In this document: positions 9,863-18,963 of the stretch, one piece after another | Layout: every line of letters starts with the position of its first letter | How positions within the stretch are numbered: the first letter of the stretch is position 1 | DNA from: Candidatus Allochristensenella caecavium | Lineage (GTDB): Bacteria; Bacillota; Clostridia; Christensenellales; QAND01 | Assembly (NCBI GenBank): GCA_904397865.1 | Contig: CAJFOS010000014.1 | Location: 62,001 to 126,000 of the forward strand | Length of the DNA stretch: 64,000 nt | Reading direction: 5' to 3' | Program-made: the position numbers and the translations under genes | The notes under the pieces: generated by a model | Seen by the model: only the letters and a program-made list of their open reading frames with translations | The model's database searches: none | Told to the model about the DNA's origin: nothing

Positions 9863-12046
9863 TTGGATGCAGTGATTTTAGCAGGGGGGCAGGGAAAACG
9901 CCTGCGCCCCCTGACTTGCGATATTCCCGAATCCCTGGTGCCTTTTTTTGACCGGCCGTTGCTGGCTTGGCAGATGGAATGGCTAAAGGCACATGGCGTA
10001 GGGCAGGCGTATGTAACTATCGGATATCTGCCGCAGATGTTTACCAAATGTTTGGGGGATGCAGCGGCCAGTGATATTCCTGTGGAGTGGGTGTTGGAAG
10101 ATCATCCACTTGGTACGGCGGGAAGTGTAAAACAGCTGCAAAAGCAGTTGCGGAAAACCTTTATCGTAACAGGCGGCGATGTTATCACACAAATGGATTT
10201 AACCAAGGCGTTGGCGATGCACCGTATTCACCATGCAAAGGTGACCGTGCTGGTCAAACACGTGATGGAACCGGTGCACTATGGTGTGGTAGTGATGGAT
10301 GAAGAACATCGCATTACCCGTCTGGATGAAAAGCCGGACTGGACGCACGTGTGTGCAGATACTGTCAGTACAGGCATTTATATCATGGAACCCGAAGTGC
10401 TGCATTGGATTCCCGAACAGCATCCGTTTGATTTTGAAAAGGACCTGTTTCCGTTGCTTTTACAGCGAGGAATTCCCATGTATGCGGCGCCCATGCATGG
10501 ATACTGGCGCGGCATCCGCCAGGTTGCAGATTACCGGCAGGCGCACAAAGATGTATTGGATGGCAAGTGCCCGCTTGCCATTGGCGAACAGATTCAGCCA
10601 GGAATCTTCCTTGCACAGGGGATGGAACGGCCATCCGGCGTGGAATTACGCGCACCTGTGTACATTGGCAAACACACGACAATCGAACCGGACGTTTCCC
10701 TCGGCCCTTATGCGGTAGTGGGGAAGCATTGTACCTTACAAGCCAGCGCGAGTGCGCGAGACAGCGTTCTTTGGCAGCATAGTCAGCTTGGCCCGCGCAG
10801 CGAACTGCGTGGGGCGGTTTGTTGCGATAATGTTATCCTGGAACGCGATGTGCGTATATTTGAAGAAGCAGTCATCGGTCGGAAAACGACAATTGGCTTT
10901 GGTTCCACCATTGCGCAGCGTGTGAAAGTATGGCCGGAAAAGCATATTCTTCCGCACAGCCATATCACTCATCATCTGGTGCACCAGCCCTCCATTGCCA
11001 CCGATGTGGGAGGCGGTTTTCTTCTTACGCCACTGGATGCGTTTCATATTGCACAGGCAGTCCGTTCCTCCCTTGGCAGTGAGGACTGGAGCTTGCTTGG
11101 CGGAGAAGAAGATGCTGTAGTTGCGTGCTACAAAACGTTGCTTCTGCAGGCGCTGCGCTTGCAAGGCGCCAACGTGACCGATGCGGGGACCAGTTCTATG
11201 GAAGCATTCTGGTTCGCCATGCAGCAGACTCCTTATCGAACAGCCGTTTATGTCATGCGCAATGCGAAAGGAGAGGTGCATGTGCGATTGTTCACGGCAC
11301 ACACGGAGGGTTGGCAGGCGTGGACGGAACCATCGCTTCAACTTGCGTTGGAACAAGCACCGGCAGCAGGGACGTTGCATGATTTGGGGCAGCAAAAGGC
11401 GGGCAATGCCGCCCAGTCATATGCCTCTTTCTTGCGTAAACATTATGGAATGCCCAAACATCTGCGCATATTGGTACAGGGTCCCAAATCGCGCGCGTTG
11501 ATGCAGACGCTCAGCCAAACGGGATGCCAGACGCGCTGGGTGTCGGCAGCAAAGGTGGATACGCTGCATCGCCGCATGCAGGAACATACCTGTGCGCTTG
11601 GCCTTTGGTTGCCAACGGAACCGCATATGGAACCCGTTTGGATGGATGCACAGGGAAACAAGCTGGATGTTGGAAAAATCCGACGGGTGTTGCAAACCCC
11701 AACGGATGCCCCTTTGCCGTTGATGCAAATCTTGTTCTTCCTCGGCTCGCTTGCGCCGGCGCGCTGGGCGATGTTCATGGAAGAACCGGATGAACGGGCT
11801 GATATTCGGCTTAACGCTCAGGCTCCCCAGCAACAATGGATGCGTATTTTACATGAACTGGTTCAGCAGGAAGGCGCCCATTGGAAGGTCGGTGGTGTAG
11901 AAATGGAAAAGGAAACGGCTACGCTATCCGTATCGCCCGACCCACGCGCACATGCGTTGCGCATTCAGAGCCGCGCTTTTTCACAAGAAATCGCACAGCA
12001 ATGGGCGGAGGATATTCAAAAAAAGATTGAACAGTTTTGTCAATGA
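9863..12046 (+). CDS. Sugar-1-phosphate nucleotidyltransferase fused to a degenerate phosphomannomutase-like domain
   Basis: Residues 1 to about 230 form a nucleotidyltransferase domain with the signature LAGGQGKRLRPLT, which activates sugar-1-phosphates. Residues about 250-350 form left-handed beta-helix repeats. From about 370 to 727 the sequence follows the layout of phosphomannomutase/phosphoglucomutase (an LTPLDAF region and a putative sugar-binding region). The catalytic Ser loop (SHNP in active enzymes) and the RDTR motif are not recognisable. The start is a TTG at 9863, after a GGAGG site, because the GG motif must lie at the N-terminus. Family knowledge suggests mannose or glucose activation for cell-surface glycans; the actual substrate is unknown. 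Confidence 0.8.
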   Translation: MDAVILAGGQGKRLRPLTCDIPESLVPFFDRPLLAWQMEWLKAHGVGQAYVTIGYLPQMFTKCLGDAAASDIPVEWVLEDHPLGTAGSVKQLQKQLRKTFIVTGGDVITQMDLTKALAMHRIHHAKVTVLVKHVMEPVHYGVVVMDEEHRITRLDEKPDWTHVCADTVSTGIYIMEPEVLHWIPEQHPFDFEKDLFPLLLQRGIPMYAAPMHGYWRGIRQVADYRQAHKDVLDGKCPLAIGEQIQPGIFLAQGMERPSGVELRAPVYIGKHTTIEPDVSLGPYAVVGKHCTLQASASARDSVLWQHSQLGPRSELRGAVCCDNVILERDVRIFEEAVIGRKTTIGFGSTIAQRVKVWPEKHILPHSHITHHLVHQPSIATDVGGGFLLTPLDAFHIAQAVRSSLGSEDWSLLGGEEDAVVACYKTLLLQALRLQGANVTDAGTSSMEAFWFAMQQTPYRTAVYVMRNAKGEVHVRLFTAHTEGWQAWTEPSLQLALEQAPAAGTLHDLGQQKAGNAAQSYASFLRKHYGMPKHLRILVQGPKSRALMQTLSQTGCQTRWVSAAKVDTLHRRMQEHTCALGLWLPTEPHMEPVWMDAQGNKLDVGKIRRVLQTPTDAPLPLMQILFFLGSLAPARWAMFMEEPDERADIRLNAQAPQQQWMRILHELVQQEGAHWKVGGVEMEKETATLSVSPDPRAHALRIQSRAFSQEIAQQWAEDIQKKIEQFCQ

Positions 12047-12103
12047 AGGGAACGAAAGTTTATGCCCGGCTTTTACCGGGAGAAATAAAGAGAGGTCAAT
12101 ATT

Positions 12104-14011
12104 TTGGAAGAAACAAAAAAGAAAACACAGAGAAGACGCGTGCGGAAATCGTCTTCGTCCGCACAGACTGAATCCATGAAGGCTACGCCGCTGCTTGGCA
12201 AGGAGATGGAATTGCAAAAGCGCATGCAGCATATCGCAGCCGATGGCGATGCGACAGGGGTGCCAGAGGGAAAGAAACCCACCAAACGCGCGGCTCGTCC
12301 GCGTGTGACAGCCAATCGTAAAAAAAGTGAATCAGCCAGGGAAAACAAGGCTCAGCCGACGCTTCGCATCATCCCCCTGGGCGGCATGGGAGAAGTCGGA
12401 AAGAATATGACTGTGCTTGCCTATGAGGACGAAATGATTGTCATCGACTGCGGCATGATTTTCCCAGAAGGCGAGATGCTGGGCATTGATTATGTTATCC
12501 CGGACACACAGTTTCTGATGGCGAATAAGGACAAAATCAAGGCGTTTGTTTTCACCCATGGACATGAAGACCATATTGGAGCCACCCCGTTTATTCTCAA
12601 GGACCTGAAAAAGGTGCCGGTGTACGGCGGCCGCCTGACCACTGCGCTGATTCAGCATAAATTGGATGAACACGGTGTTAAGGGTGTCCATATGCAAACG
12701 GTCAAAGCGGGTACCAAAATCAAAATCGGATGCTTTGAAGTGACGTTTTTAAAGGTCAACCATTCCATCGCGGATGCATTTGCCTTGGCCATTCGCACAC
12801 CGGTTGGGCTGCTCGTACATACGGGCGATTTTAAAATCGACCATACGCCGCTGGATGGTGAAAAAATGGATTTGGCGGCTTTCGCCCGCCTGGGGCAGCA
12901 AGGCGTTTTGTTATTGATGAGCGACAGCACCAATGCGGAACGGCCCGGCTATACCATGAGTGAACAACGGGTCAGCGAGACGTTTGATGAATGTTTTGAA
13001 CACGCGCAGGGACGCATCATCGTTGCTACGTTCTCCAGCAATATCAGCCGCATCCAACAGTTGATTTACATCGCAGAAAAACGGGGACGCAAGGTCTTCT
13101 TTGCCGGCCGTAGCTTGGAACGTATCAGCCAGATTGCGACGGAAATCGGTTATTTGAAAGTAAAAAAAGGTACGCTGTTGGACAGCAAGCAGCTGGATTA
13201 TATGAATGACGATGAAGTGGTCATTATCACAACGGGCAGCCAGGGCGAACCGATGAGCGGCCTTGTGCGTATGGCTAGCGGGGAACACCGCATCATTTCC
13301 ATTGGCGCAGGAGACTTGGTTATTTTATCCAGTTCGCCAATTCCGGGGAACGAAAAAGCGGTTTCGAACATCATTGACAAGCTCTATCAACGCGGTGCAA
13401 ATGTGATTTATCAGGGAATTCGCAGCGTGCACGTTTCCGGACACGCCTGTCAGGAAGAGGAAAAGTTGATGCTGGCGTTGACCAAACCCAAGTTTTTCAT
13501 GCCTGTCCATGGCGAGTTCCGCATGTTGCGCGCCCATGCTACGACTGCAGAACAACAGGGCGTACAGCCGGACCATATCGTTTTACCCGCTAACGGTGAT
13601 GTGGTAGAATTGACTAAGAACAGCGTCAAAGTCAAGGAAACCGTGCCCGCGGGTGCCGTCTTTGTGGACGGTAGTGGGATTGGCGATGTGGGGAATGTGG
13701 TGCTCCGCGACCGTAAAACGCTTTCCGAAGATGGTTTGTTTATTGCCGTTGTGGCAGTCAATCGGGAAACAGGGGCGCTTGTCAGCGGGCCGGAAATCAT
13801 ATCCCGCGGCTTTGTCTATGTGCGTGAAAACGAACAACTTATCGCACAGGCGCGCGATTTGGTGAAAAAAGCGGTTGCGCAATGCCAGGAACAGCATGTG
13901 CCAGGGGAATGGGGCGAATTAAAAAGCGCCATTCGCAGCTGCGTGCGTAATTTCCTTTATCAGCAAACCAAGCGAAATCCAATGATTTTGCCGGTGATTT
14001 TGGAAGTTTGA
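12104..14011 (+). CDS. rnj: Ribonuclease J (metallo-beta-lactamase/beta-CASP RNase)
   Basis: Endo- and 5'-3' exoribonuclease acting in mRNA decay and rRNA maturation. The metal-binding motif HGHEDH is at about residues 152-157, followed by the beta-CASP domain (SGHACQEE, MPVHGEFRML) and a C-terminal domain. The 635-residue product is about 80 residues longer than usual because of a basic, disordered N-terminal tail (residues 1-84) that ends just before LRIIPLGG, the usual start of RNase J. The TTG start at 12104 follows an AGAGAGG site, and the frame of the tail is well supported by its position after that site. The next gene starts 17 bases downstream. Confidence 0.93.
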   Translation: MEETKKKTQRRRVRKSSSSAQTESMKATPLLGKEMELQKRMQHIAADGDATGVPEGKKPTKRAARPRVTANRKKSESARENKAQPTLRIIPLGGMGEVGKNMTVLAYEDEMIVIDCGMIFPEGEMLGIDYVIPDTQFLMANKDKIKAFVFTHGHEDHIGATPFILKDLKKVPVYGGRLTTALIQHKLDEHGVKGVHMQTVKAGTKIKIGCFEVTFLKVNHSIADAFALAIRTPVGLLVHTGDFKIDHTPLDGEKMDLAAFARLGQQGVLLLMSDSTNAERPGYTMSEQRVSETFDECFEHAQGRIIVATFSSNISRIQQLIYIAEKRGRKVFFAGRSLERISQIATEIGYLKVKKGTLLDSKQLDYMNDDEVVIITTGSQGEPMSGLVRMASGEHRIISIGAGDLVILSSSPIPGNEKAVSNIIDKLYQRGANVIYQGIRSVHVSGHACQEEEKLMLALTKPKFFMPVHGEFRMLRAHATTAEQQGVQPDHIVLPANGDVVELTKNSVKVKETVPAGAVFVDGSGIGDVGNVVLRDRKTLSEDGLFIAVVAVNRETGALVSGPEIISRGFVYVRENEQLIAQARDLVKKAVAQCQEQHVPGEWGELKSAIRSCVRNFLYQQTKRNPMILPVILEV

Positions 14012-14027
14012 CAAGGGAGTGAGTTTG

Positions 14028-14375
14028 ATGCAAAATTATGACAAGGCGTATGAACTCGCCAAACAGATGAAACAGAGTGAAGAGTATCAGGCGTATTGCG
14101 AGGCAAAGGAAAAAGCGTTTGCAGAACAGCTAAATAAGGATTTGTATAAAAAATTCCTGGAAATTTCGCGTGCAGCAAACGCGGCGCATATGGCGGGTCA
14201 GGAGCCAAGTGCAGAACTTGTCGAACAATACAATAAATTGATGAGCGTTCTCTCGCTCAATACGGATGTACAGGATTTCATGCTTGCAGAGCACCGACTC
14301 AATCAAATGATTGGGGATATTTTCAAAATCCTGGCGGATGCTGTGCAAGTGGATTTGAGCTTTTTAGAAGACTAA
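14028..14375 (+). CDS. YlbF/YmcA-family protein
   Basis: A 115-residue, almost fully helical protein of the YlbF/YmcA (Com_YlbF) family. In Bacillus subtilis, YlbF, YmcA and YaaT form a complex that steers RNase Y-dependent mRNA processing and indirectly affects competence, biofilm formation and Spo0A activation. The position directly after RNase J fits an RNA-turnover role, but that is inference. The ATG at 14028 was preferred over a GTG at 14019 because the AAGGGAGTGA site sits at proper distance from it. Confidence 0.75.
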   Translation: MQNYDKAYELAKQMKQSEEYQAYCEAKEKAFAEQLNKDLYKKFLEISRAANAAHMAGQEPSAELVEQYNKLMSVLSLNTDVQDFMLAEHRLNQMIGDIFKILADAVQVDLSFLED

Positions 14376-14387
14376 GGGGAAAATTGT

Positions 14388-15557
14388 ATGGCCAAAACAG
14401 GCAAAGAACGCTCCGGCGGCAACATTTTGGCACGTTGGATTCGTCAGCTAGACCAATCCTTGCGTGGCATTGCACGACCCACCAAAATTTTTGCGGTGAG
14501 CCTGTGTTGTGTGATTGTAATGATTTTTGCTGGCGTAATGTTTGTGAATCAAAAGTTTTTAGCGCCCGTGGATAAGAATGACACCACGCTGATTTCCGTT
14601 GAAATTCCGCGTGGTTCCAGCGTGAATACGATTGCCAGAGTGCTTGAGGAAGCGGGTGTGCTGCGCAGTTCTACCGCTTTTAAGCTGTTTGTTGACCTGC
14701 AGGACAAAAGCAGCAAGATGAAAGCTGGTACCTATCAGTTTTCAAAGGCGATGTCCCTTTCGGAAATCACCGAAATGCTGACCACTGGAAGCACCACGGA
14801 GAACGTCTTAAAAGTCCTGTTGAAGGAAGGCGGTACTGCCGAAGAACTGGGAAACACGCTTGCCACGCTTGGCTTGTCCGACGATGCTTCGGCATTCCTC
14901 AACAACATCAAGGATACCTCGCCGTATGAAAACTATGCGTTTATCGATGAGATAAAGGATAAAACCGCACAGCGTAAGGTACCGCTGGAAGGCTATCTGT
15001 TCCCGGATACATACCTTGTCTATCGGGACGCTGATACACAGACCATCATCAATAAATTCCTCCAGCGTTTTCAGCAAATTTATACGCCTGAATACGAGGC
15101 GCGCGCCAGTGAACTGAATATGACCACCGATGAAGTGATTACACTGGCTTCGATGATTCAGATGGAGGCAAAGACAAACGATTTCAAAAAGGTGTCCGCG
15201 GTTTTCCATAACCGGCTGAAGGCCAATATGAAACTGGGCAGCGATGTCACGGTACAGTATGCCCTGGGCAAGAAAAAGTTGAATCTAACAAGCGAAGATA
15301 CCGCCGTGGATTCCCCGTATAATACTTACAAATATGCAGGCTTGCCTGTAGGGCCTATTTGCAATCCGGGAAAAGATGCGATTGAGGCTGCCTTGTGGCC
15401 AGATGAGGACTTTGTAAACCAGAATATCCTGTACTTCTGTCTGGCTGACCCGAAAACCAATGAACTTGTATACGCCAAGACATTGGAGGAACACAATCAA
15501 AACGTGGAGAAATATCGTCCGCTTTGGGAAGCGTACGACCAGGAACACGGACTATAG
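14388..15557 (+). CDS. mltG: Endolytic murein transglycosylase MltG
   Basis: Cuts nascent peptidoglycan strands next to the membrane. The protein has a cytoplasmic basic N-terminus, one transmembrane segment at about 34-54, a LysM-like region, and the YceG domain with a PLEGYLFPDTY motif and a LASMIQMEAK motif that keeps the conserved second Glu. Length 389 residues. The start ATG is preceded by AAGGGGAAA. A terminator lies 13 bases after the stop codon, so this gene ends the operon that includes RNase J. Confidence 0.93.
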   Translation: MAKTGKERSGGNILARWIRQLDQSLRGIARPTKIFAVSLCCVIVMIFAGVMFVNQKFLAPVDKNDTTLISVEIPRGSSVNTIARVLEEAGVLRSSTAFKLFVDLQDKSSKMKAGTYQFSKAMSLSEITEMLTTGSTTENVLKVLLKEGGTAEELGNTLATLGLSDDASAFLNNIKDTSPYENYAFIDEIKDKTAQRKVPLEGYLFPDTYLVYRDADTQTIINKFLQRFQQIYTPEYEARASELNMTTDEVITLASMIQMEAKTNDFKKVSAVFHNRLKANMKLGSDVTVQYALGKKKLNLTSEDTAVDSPYNTYKYAGLPVGPICNPGKDAIEAALWPDEDFVNQNILYFCLADPKTNELVYAKTLEEHNQNVEKYRPLWEAYDQEHGL

Positions 15558-15570
15558 ACAAACCGATGAA

Positions 15571-15600
15571 GGGGAGCAGAAATGCCTCCCCTTTTGTTTT
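15571..15600 (+). terminator. Intrinsic terminator after mltG
   Basis: GGGGAG and CTCCCC pair around an A-rich loop, followed by the T-rich run CTTTTGTTTT. It separates mltG from sigK. Confidence 0.8.
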
Positions 15601-15658
15601 GAAAAAATCGACATGCGGACAAAACCTAGCGGCGTATGGTAACCGGGGAGGAGATATG

Positions 15659-16354
15659 ATGTTATTCAGCGCCTTGTTATGGTTGAGTCAGTTTTTAATC
15701 TGTGTTGGCAGTATGGCGGGCAGCCCGTCTTTCCCGGAACAGCTTTGTGCAGAAGAGGAAAAGACATATGTAGAACGCATGGCAGCCGGTGATGAGAAAG
15801 CTCGCAATCTGTTGATAGAACACAATCTGCGCTTGGTTGCGCACATTTGCAAAAAGTACGCAGGAAACGGACGCGACATGGATGATTTAATTTCCATCGG
15901 CACCATCGGGCTTATCAAAGCCGTGCAAACCTTTGACCCACAAAAAGGACGACCGCTCGGAACATACGCAGCACGGTGCATTGAAAATGAAATACTTATG
16001 AGCGTCCGCGCCGAGAAAAAGACCCGCGGCGAAGTGGCCATGGAAGACGTCGTAGGGACGGATAAAGATGGAAACCAGGTGCATTTGATGGATTTAATCA
16101 GCGCAAAAGATGCATCGGTGGAGGACCAAGCCGCTACACGCATTGCGGTAGAGAAGCTTTTACTAGCGATTGGCCGCGTACTTAATCGACGTGAACGGAT
16201 GATTATTGAATTGCGCTATGGGCTGGCCGGTGGGCCATGTCGTACCCAGCGGGAGATTGCGGAAAAGCTGGGCATCTCACGTTCCTATGTATCCCGCATC
16301 GAAGCAAAAGCCCTGCGCAAACTGGCTGAAGAAATTGAAGCCAGCCGTGGATGA
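15659..16354 (+). CDS. sigK: Pro-form RNA polymerase sporulation sigma factor SigK
   Basis: The late mother-cell sigma factor. The first 20 or so residues are hydrophobic (LFSALLWLSQFLICVG), matching the pro-sequence that anchors pro-sigma-K until it is cleaved. Region 2 contains NLRLVAHI, DLISIGTIGLIKAV and YAARCIENEI, and region 4 contains TQREIAEKLGISRSYVSRIE, which is closer to SigK than to SigE. Two ATGs (15656, 15659) follow a GGGGAGGAG site; 15659 has the better spacing. The gene is continuous: no skin-type element splits it. The protease that would process it is not seen nearby. Confidence 0.9.
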   Translation: MLFSALLWLSQFLICVGSMAGSPSFPEQLCAEEEKTYVERMAAGDEKARNLLIEHNLRLVAHICKKYAGNGRDMDDLISIGTIGLIKAVQTFDPQKGRPLGTYAARCIENEILMSVRAEKKTRGEVAMEDVVGTDKDGNQVHLMDLISAKDASVEDQAATRIAVEKLLLAIGRVLNRRERMIIELRYGLAGGPCRTQREIAEKLGISRSYVSRIEAKALRKLAEEIEASRG

Positions 16355-16358
16355 ATGC

Positions 16359-16387
16359 TTGCCCAAAGTGAATGAAAGCAGTATGAT
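16359..16387 (+). promoter_or_regulatory. Sigma-A-like promoter for the AP-endonuclease gene
   Basis: TTGCCC (16359-16364), a 17-base spacer and TATGAT (16382-16387) lie just after the sigK stop codon. Confidence 0.5.
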
Positions 16388-16410
16388 AAAAATAAAAGAG
16401 AGGTTTACCA

Positions 16411-17280
16411 ATGATACGATTTGGCCCTGCGGGCAATTCAGATAGTTTTTATGCACAAGGCTATGCGGCCACCAAACAGCAGCCGGCCTGGCTGCATCAA
16501 CGCGGGCTGAACGCGTTGGAATACAGTTTTGGCCGCGGCGTGCGAATGACGGAGAAAACCGCATTGGAAATCCGCACCGAAGCGGAAAAATACGATGTAC
16601 AGCTCAGCGTACATGCGCCGTATTACATCAACATGGCGACTGATGATGCGGAGAAGATGGACAATTCCATTCGTTATCTGGTTCAGTCCGGTATGGCTGC
16701 CCGGATGATGGGGGCGAAGCGGGTGGTATTTCACCCGGGCGTAACAGCGCCGGATGGGCGCGCTGCTTCGGTACAGCGAATTGAGGGATTGCTTCGGCGT
16801 GCAATAGACGAACTGGATGCCATGGGATTGATGGAAGATATTCTCTTTTGCCCGGAAACCATGGGAAAGATTTCACAGATTGGGGACTTGGAGGAGACGC
16901 TTGGTTTCTGTCAGCTGGACAAGCGGCTGATACCGTGCCTGGATTTTGGACATTTGCATGCGCGCTCCCTGGGGGCGTTTGGAAGCGTGCGGGAAGATTA
17001 TCAACGCGCGCTGGATTTGCTTGAGCAGGCTTTGGGGCGTGCCCGCGCACAAAAAGTGCATATTCATTTCTCACGTATAGAATACACAAAAGCCGGTGAA
17101 AAACGACATTGGACTTACAGTGACACACAGTTTGGGCCGGAATTCTGGCCACTTGCCCAGGAATTGGCTGCCCGGCATTACGAACCGGTTGTCATCTGCG
17201 AATCCAAAGGAACGATGGCGGAAGACGCCAAAACCTATCAGTTGCTTTATGAGAGAGCAGTAAAGGAGATGCAATTGTGA
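16411..17280 (+). CDS. AP-endonuclease family 2 (Nfo-like) TIM-barrel protein
   Basis: A 289-residue protein resembling endonuclease IV, a zinc TIM-barrel enzyme that cleaves DNA 5' of abasic sites. Candidate metal-binding stretches are visible in order: SVHAPYYINM, a FHPG, ILFCPETMG (Glu), CLDFGHLHA (Asp and His), HIHFSR and ICESKG. This is the layout expected for the three-zinc site. A sugar isomerase of the same fold is the alternative, but the SVHAPYY and FHPG motifs favour Nfo. The stop codon overlaps the GTG start of the next gene by four bases. Confidence 0.78.
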   Translation: MIRFGPAGNSDSFYAQGYAATKQQPAWLHQRGLNALEYSFGRGVRMTEKTALEIRTEAEKYDVQLSVHAPYYINMATDDAEKMDNSIRYLVQSGMAARMMGAKRVVFHPGVTAPDGRAASVQRIEGLLRRAIDELDAMGLMEDILFCPETMGKISQIGDLEETLGFCQLDKRLIPCLDFGHLHARSLGAFGSVREDYQRALDLLEQALGRARAQKVHIHFSRIEYTKAGEKRHWTYSDTQFGPEFWPLAQELAARHYEPVVICESKGTMAEDAKTYQLLYERAVKEMQL

Positions 17281-18347
17281 CCCATCGTCTGTCTGCTTTG
17301 ATGGAACAGCTCCAAGAACAACACCTGGATGCAGCGCTTGTGCAACGCGAAGAGAACGTTCGTTATCTGAGCGGCTATACGGCGGGGGAAGCCTGCCTTT
17401 TGATTGGGCCGGATATGCGGGTGTTAATAACCGATTCCCGCTATACGGAGATGGCGGAACAGCAGTGCCCTTTGTTTGATGTGATTACAGTGACAGGCGC
17501 CATTACGTTATGGAGCGAGGTGGAGCGTCTGGCCGCACAACATGATTGGCGAACCCTTGGTATTGAAACCACCTATTGCACGGTTGACTGGTATGAAAAA
17601 GCAGTCCAGGCCTGGCCATTTTTGCAAATGCGGGGTATGGATACCGTTTATGAAAAAATGCGCATGATAAAAGATGCGGAAGAGCTCGCTGCCATCCGGC
17701 GTGCGCAGGATCTGACAGAGCAAGCTTTTTATCATGCGCAATCCTGTGTGCGCCAAGGGATAAGCGAATTGGATATCAGCAGCGAAATTAGCTACTATGT
17801 TCAGAAGCGCGGCGGTACCCTCGCCTTTGATACCATTGTCGCTTCGGGCCCCCATTCCTCCATGCCGCATGCGCAGCCGTCTATGCGTAAAATACAGCCT
17901 GGCGATTTTATCACCATCGATATGGGGGCGCGGGTAGATGGTTACTGTGCGGATATGACGCGCACATTTGTTTTGGGAAAACCAACAAAAGAGATGGAAA
18001 AAATATATGCAATTGTGTTACAATCACAATTGCATGCGCTTGACAGCATACGGCCAGGCATGGTATGCAATGAGGTAGACCGTATTGCGCGCGATTATAT
18101 TGCGCAAAATGGCTATGGAGATTGCTTTGGGCACAGTTTGGGACACAGCTTTGGTTTATTCATTCACGAAGAACCGCGCTTTGGCCCCTCCTGTACGCAA
18201 GTCCTGCAGCCGGGCATGTGTTTGAGCGTAGAACCCGGAATTTATTTGCCGGGCCGTTTTGGCGTGCGGATAGAGGACACCGTTTGCATCACTGCGGATG
18301 GATACGAAAACTTGACGCACGTTCCCAAAGAAATCATTCTTTTGTAA
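17277..18347 (+). CDS. M24-family Xaa-Pro peptidase
   Basis: The protein has 356 residues with a creatinase-type N-terminal domain (1-125) and a pita-bread metallopeptidase domain. Metal ligands are visible in IDMGARVDGYCADMTR (two Asp), GHSLGHSFGLFIHE (His) and the two Glu in SVEPGIYLPG and RIED. The enzyme removes an N-terminal residue next to proline. The GTG at 17277 follows AAAGGAG and overlaps the upstream stop (GTGA). The pair pepP-efp is common in Firmicutes and may reflect the effect of EF-P on proline-rich proteins. Confidence 0.92.
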   Translation: MTHRLSALMEQLQEQHLDAALVQREENVRYLSGYTAGEACLLIGPDMRVLITDSRYTEMAEQQCPLFDVITVTGAITLWSEVERLAAQHDWRTLGIETTYCTVDWYEKAVQAWPFLQMRGMDTVYEKMRMIKDAEELAAIRRAQDLTEQAFYHAQSCVRQGISELDISSEISYYVQKRGGTLAFDTIVASGPHSSMPHAQPSMRKIQPGDFITIDMGARVDGYCADMTRTFVLGKPTKEMEKIYAIVLQSQLHALDSIRPGMVCNEVDRIARDYIAQNGYGDCFGHSLGHSFGLFIHEEPRFGPSCTQVLQPGMCLSVEPGIYLPGRFGVRIEDTVCITADGYENLTHVPKEIILL

Positions 18348-18368
18348 AACAAAGTACGGAGGGATAGT

Positions 18369-18926
18369 ATGCTATCAGCAGGCGAATTTCGTAAAGGACA
18401 AACCATTGAAATTGATGGACAAGTATGGGTTATTGTGGACTTCCAGCATGTAAAGCCGGGCAAGGGCGCCGCTTTTGTGCGCACGAAAATCAAAAATGTA
18501 GTACAAGGTAATGTGCTTGAACGCACCTTTAACCCGACGGAACGTTATCCGAAAGCACACGTCGAGTCCAAGACCATGGAATACCTCTATCAGGATGGCG
18601 ATTTATATTATTTCATGGATTTGGAAACCTATGAACAGGTGCCGCTCAATCATGACCTTGTGGCGGATGCCATGTTATATGTCAAGGAAAATACAAACGT
18701 GGACGTCAAATTCTTCAAGGGGCAGGCTTTCTCGGTTGAAGCGCCGAACTTTGTGGAGCTGGCCATTACGGAAACCGACCCGGGCGTAAAAGGGGATACG
18801 GCTACAGGCGGCACCAAACCGGCTACGCTGGAAACGGGCGCTGTGGTCAACGTACCGTTGTTTGTCAACCAAGGCGATATTATTCGCGTGGATACCCGTT
18901 CGGGTGAATACATGTCCCGCGTTTAA
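18369..18926 (+). CDS. efp: Translation elongation factor P
   Basis: EF-P relieves ribosome stalling at polyproline. At 185 residues it is the normal three-domain length, with a KOW-like domain, two OB domains and a C-terminal [12 protein letters not shown] motif. The loop residue expected to be modified is Lys32 in KPGKGAAF, as in Bacillus EF-P, where that Lys carries 5-aminopentanol. The start follows ACGGAGG. It stands directly downstream of the Pro-peptidase gene. Confidence 0.97.
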   Translation: MLSAGEFRKGQTIEIDGQVWVIVDFQHVKPGKGAAFVRTKIKNVVQGNVLERTFNPTERYPKAHVESKTMEYLYQDGDLYYFMDLETYEQVPLNHDLVADAMLYVKENTNVDVKFFKGQAFSVEAPNFVELAITETDPGVKGDTATGGTKPATLETGAVVNVPLFVNQGDIIRVDTRSGEYMSRV

Positions 18927-18963
18927 TGCACAATAAAAAACAAATATGAATGGAGGGTACGAA

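Noticed and set aside
15524-16354. Longer sigK start and a skin-like interruption
   Set aside because: The upstream codons cross the mltG terminator, and the coding frame from 15656/15659 is continuous.
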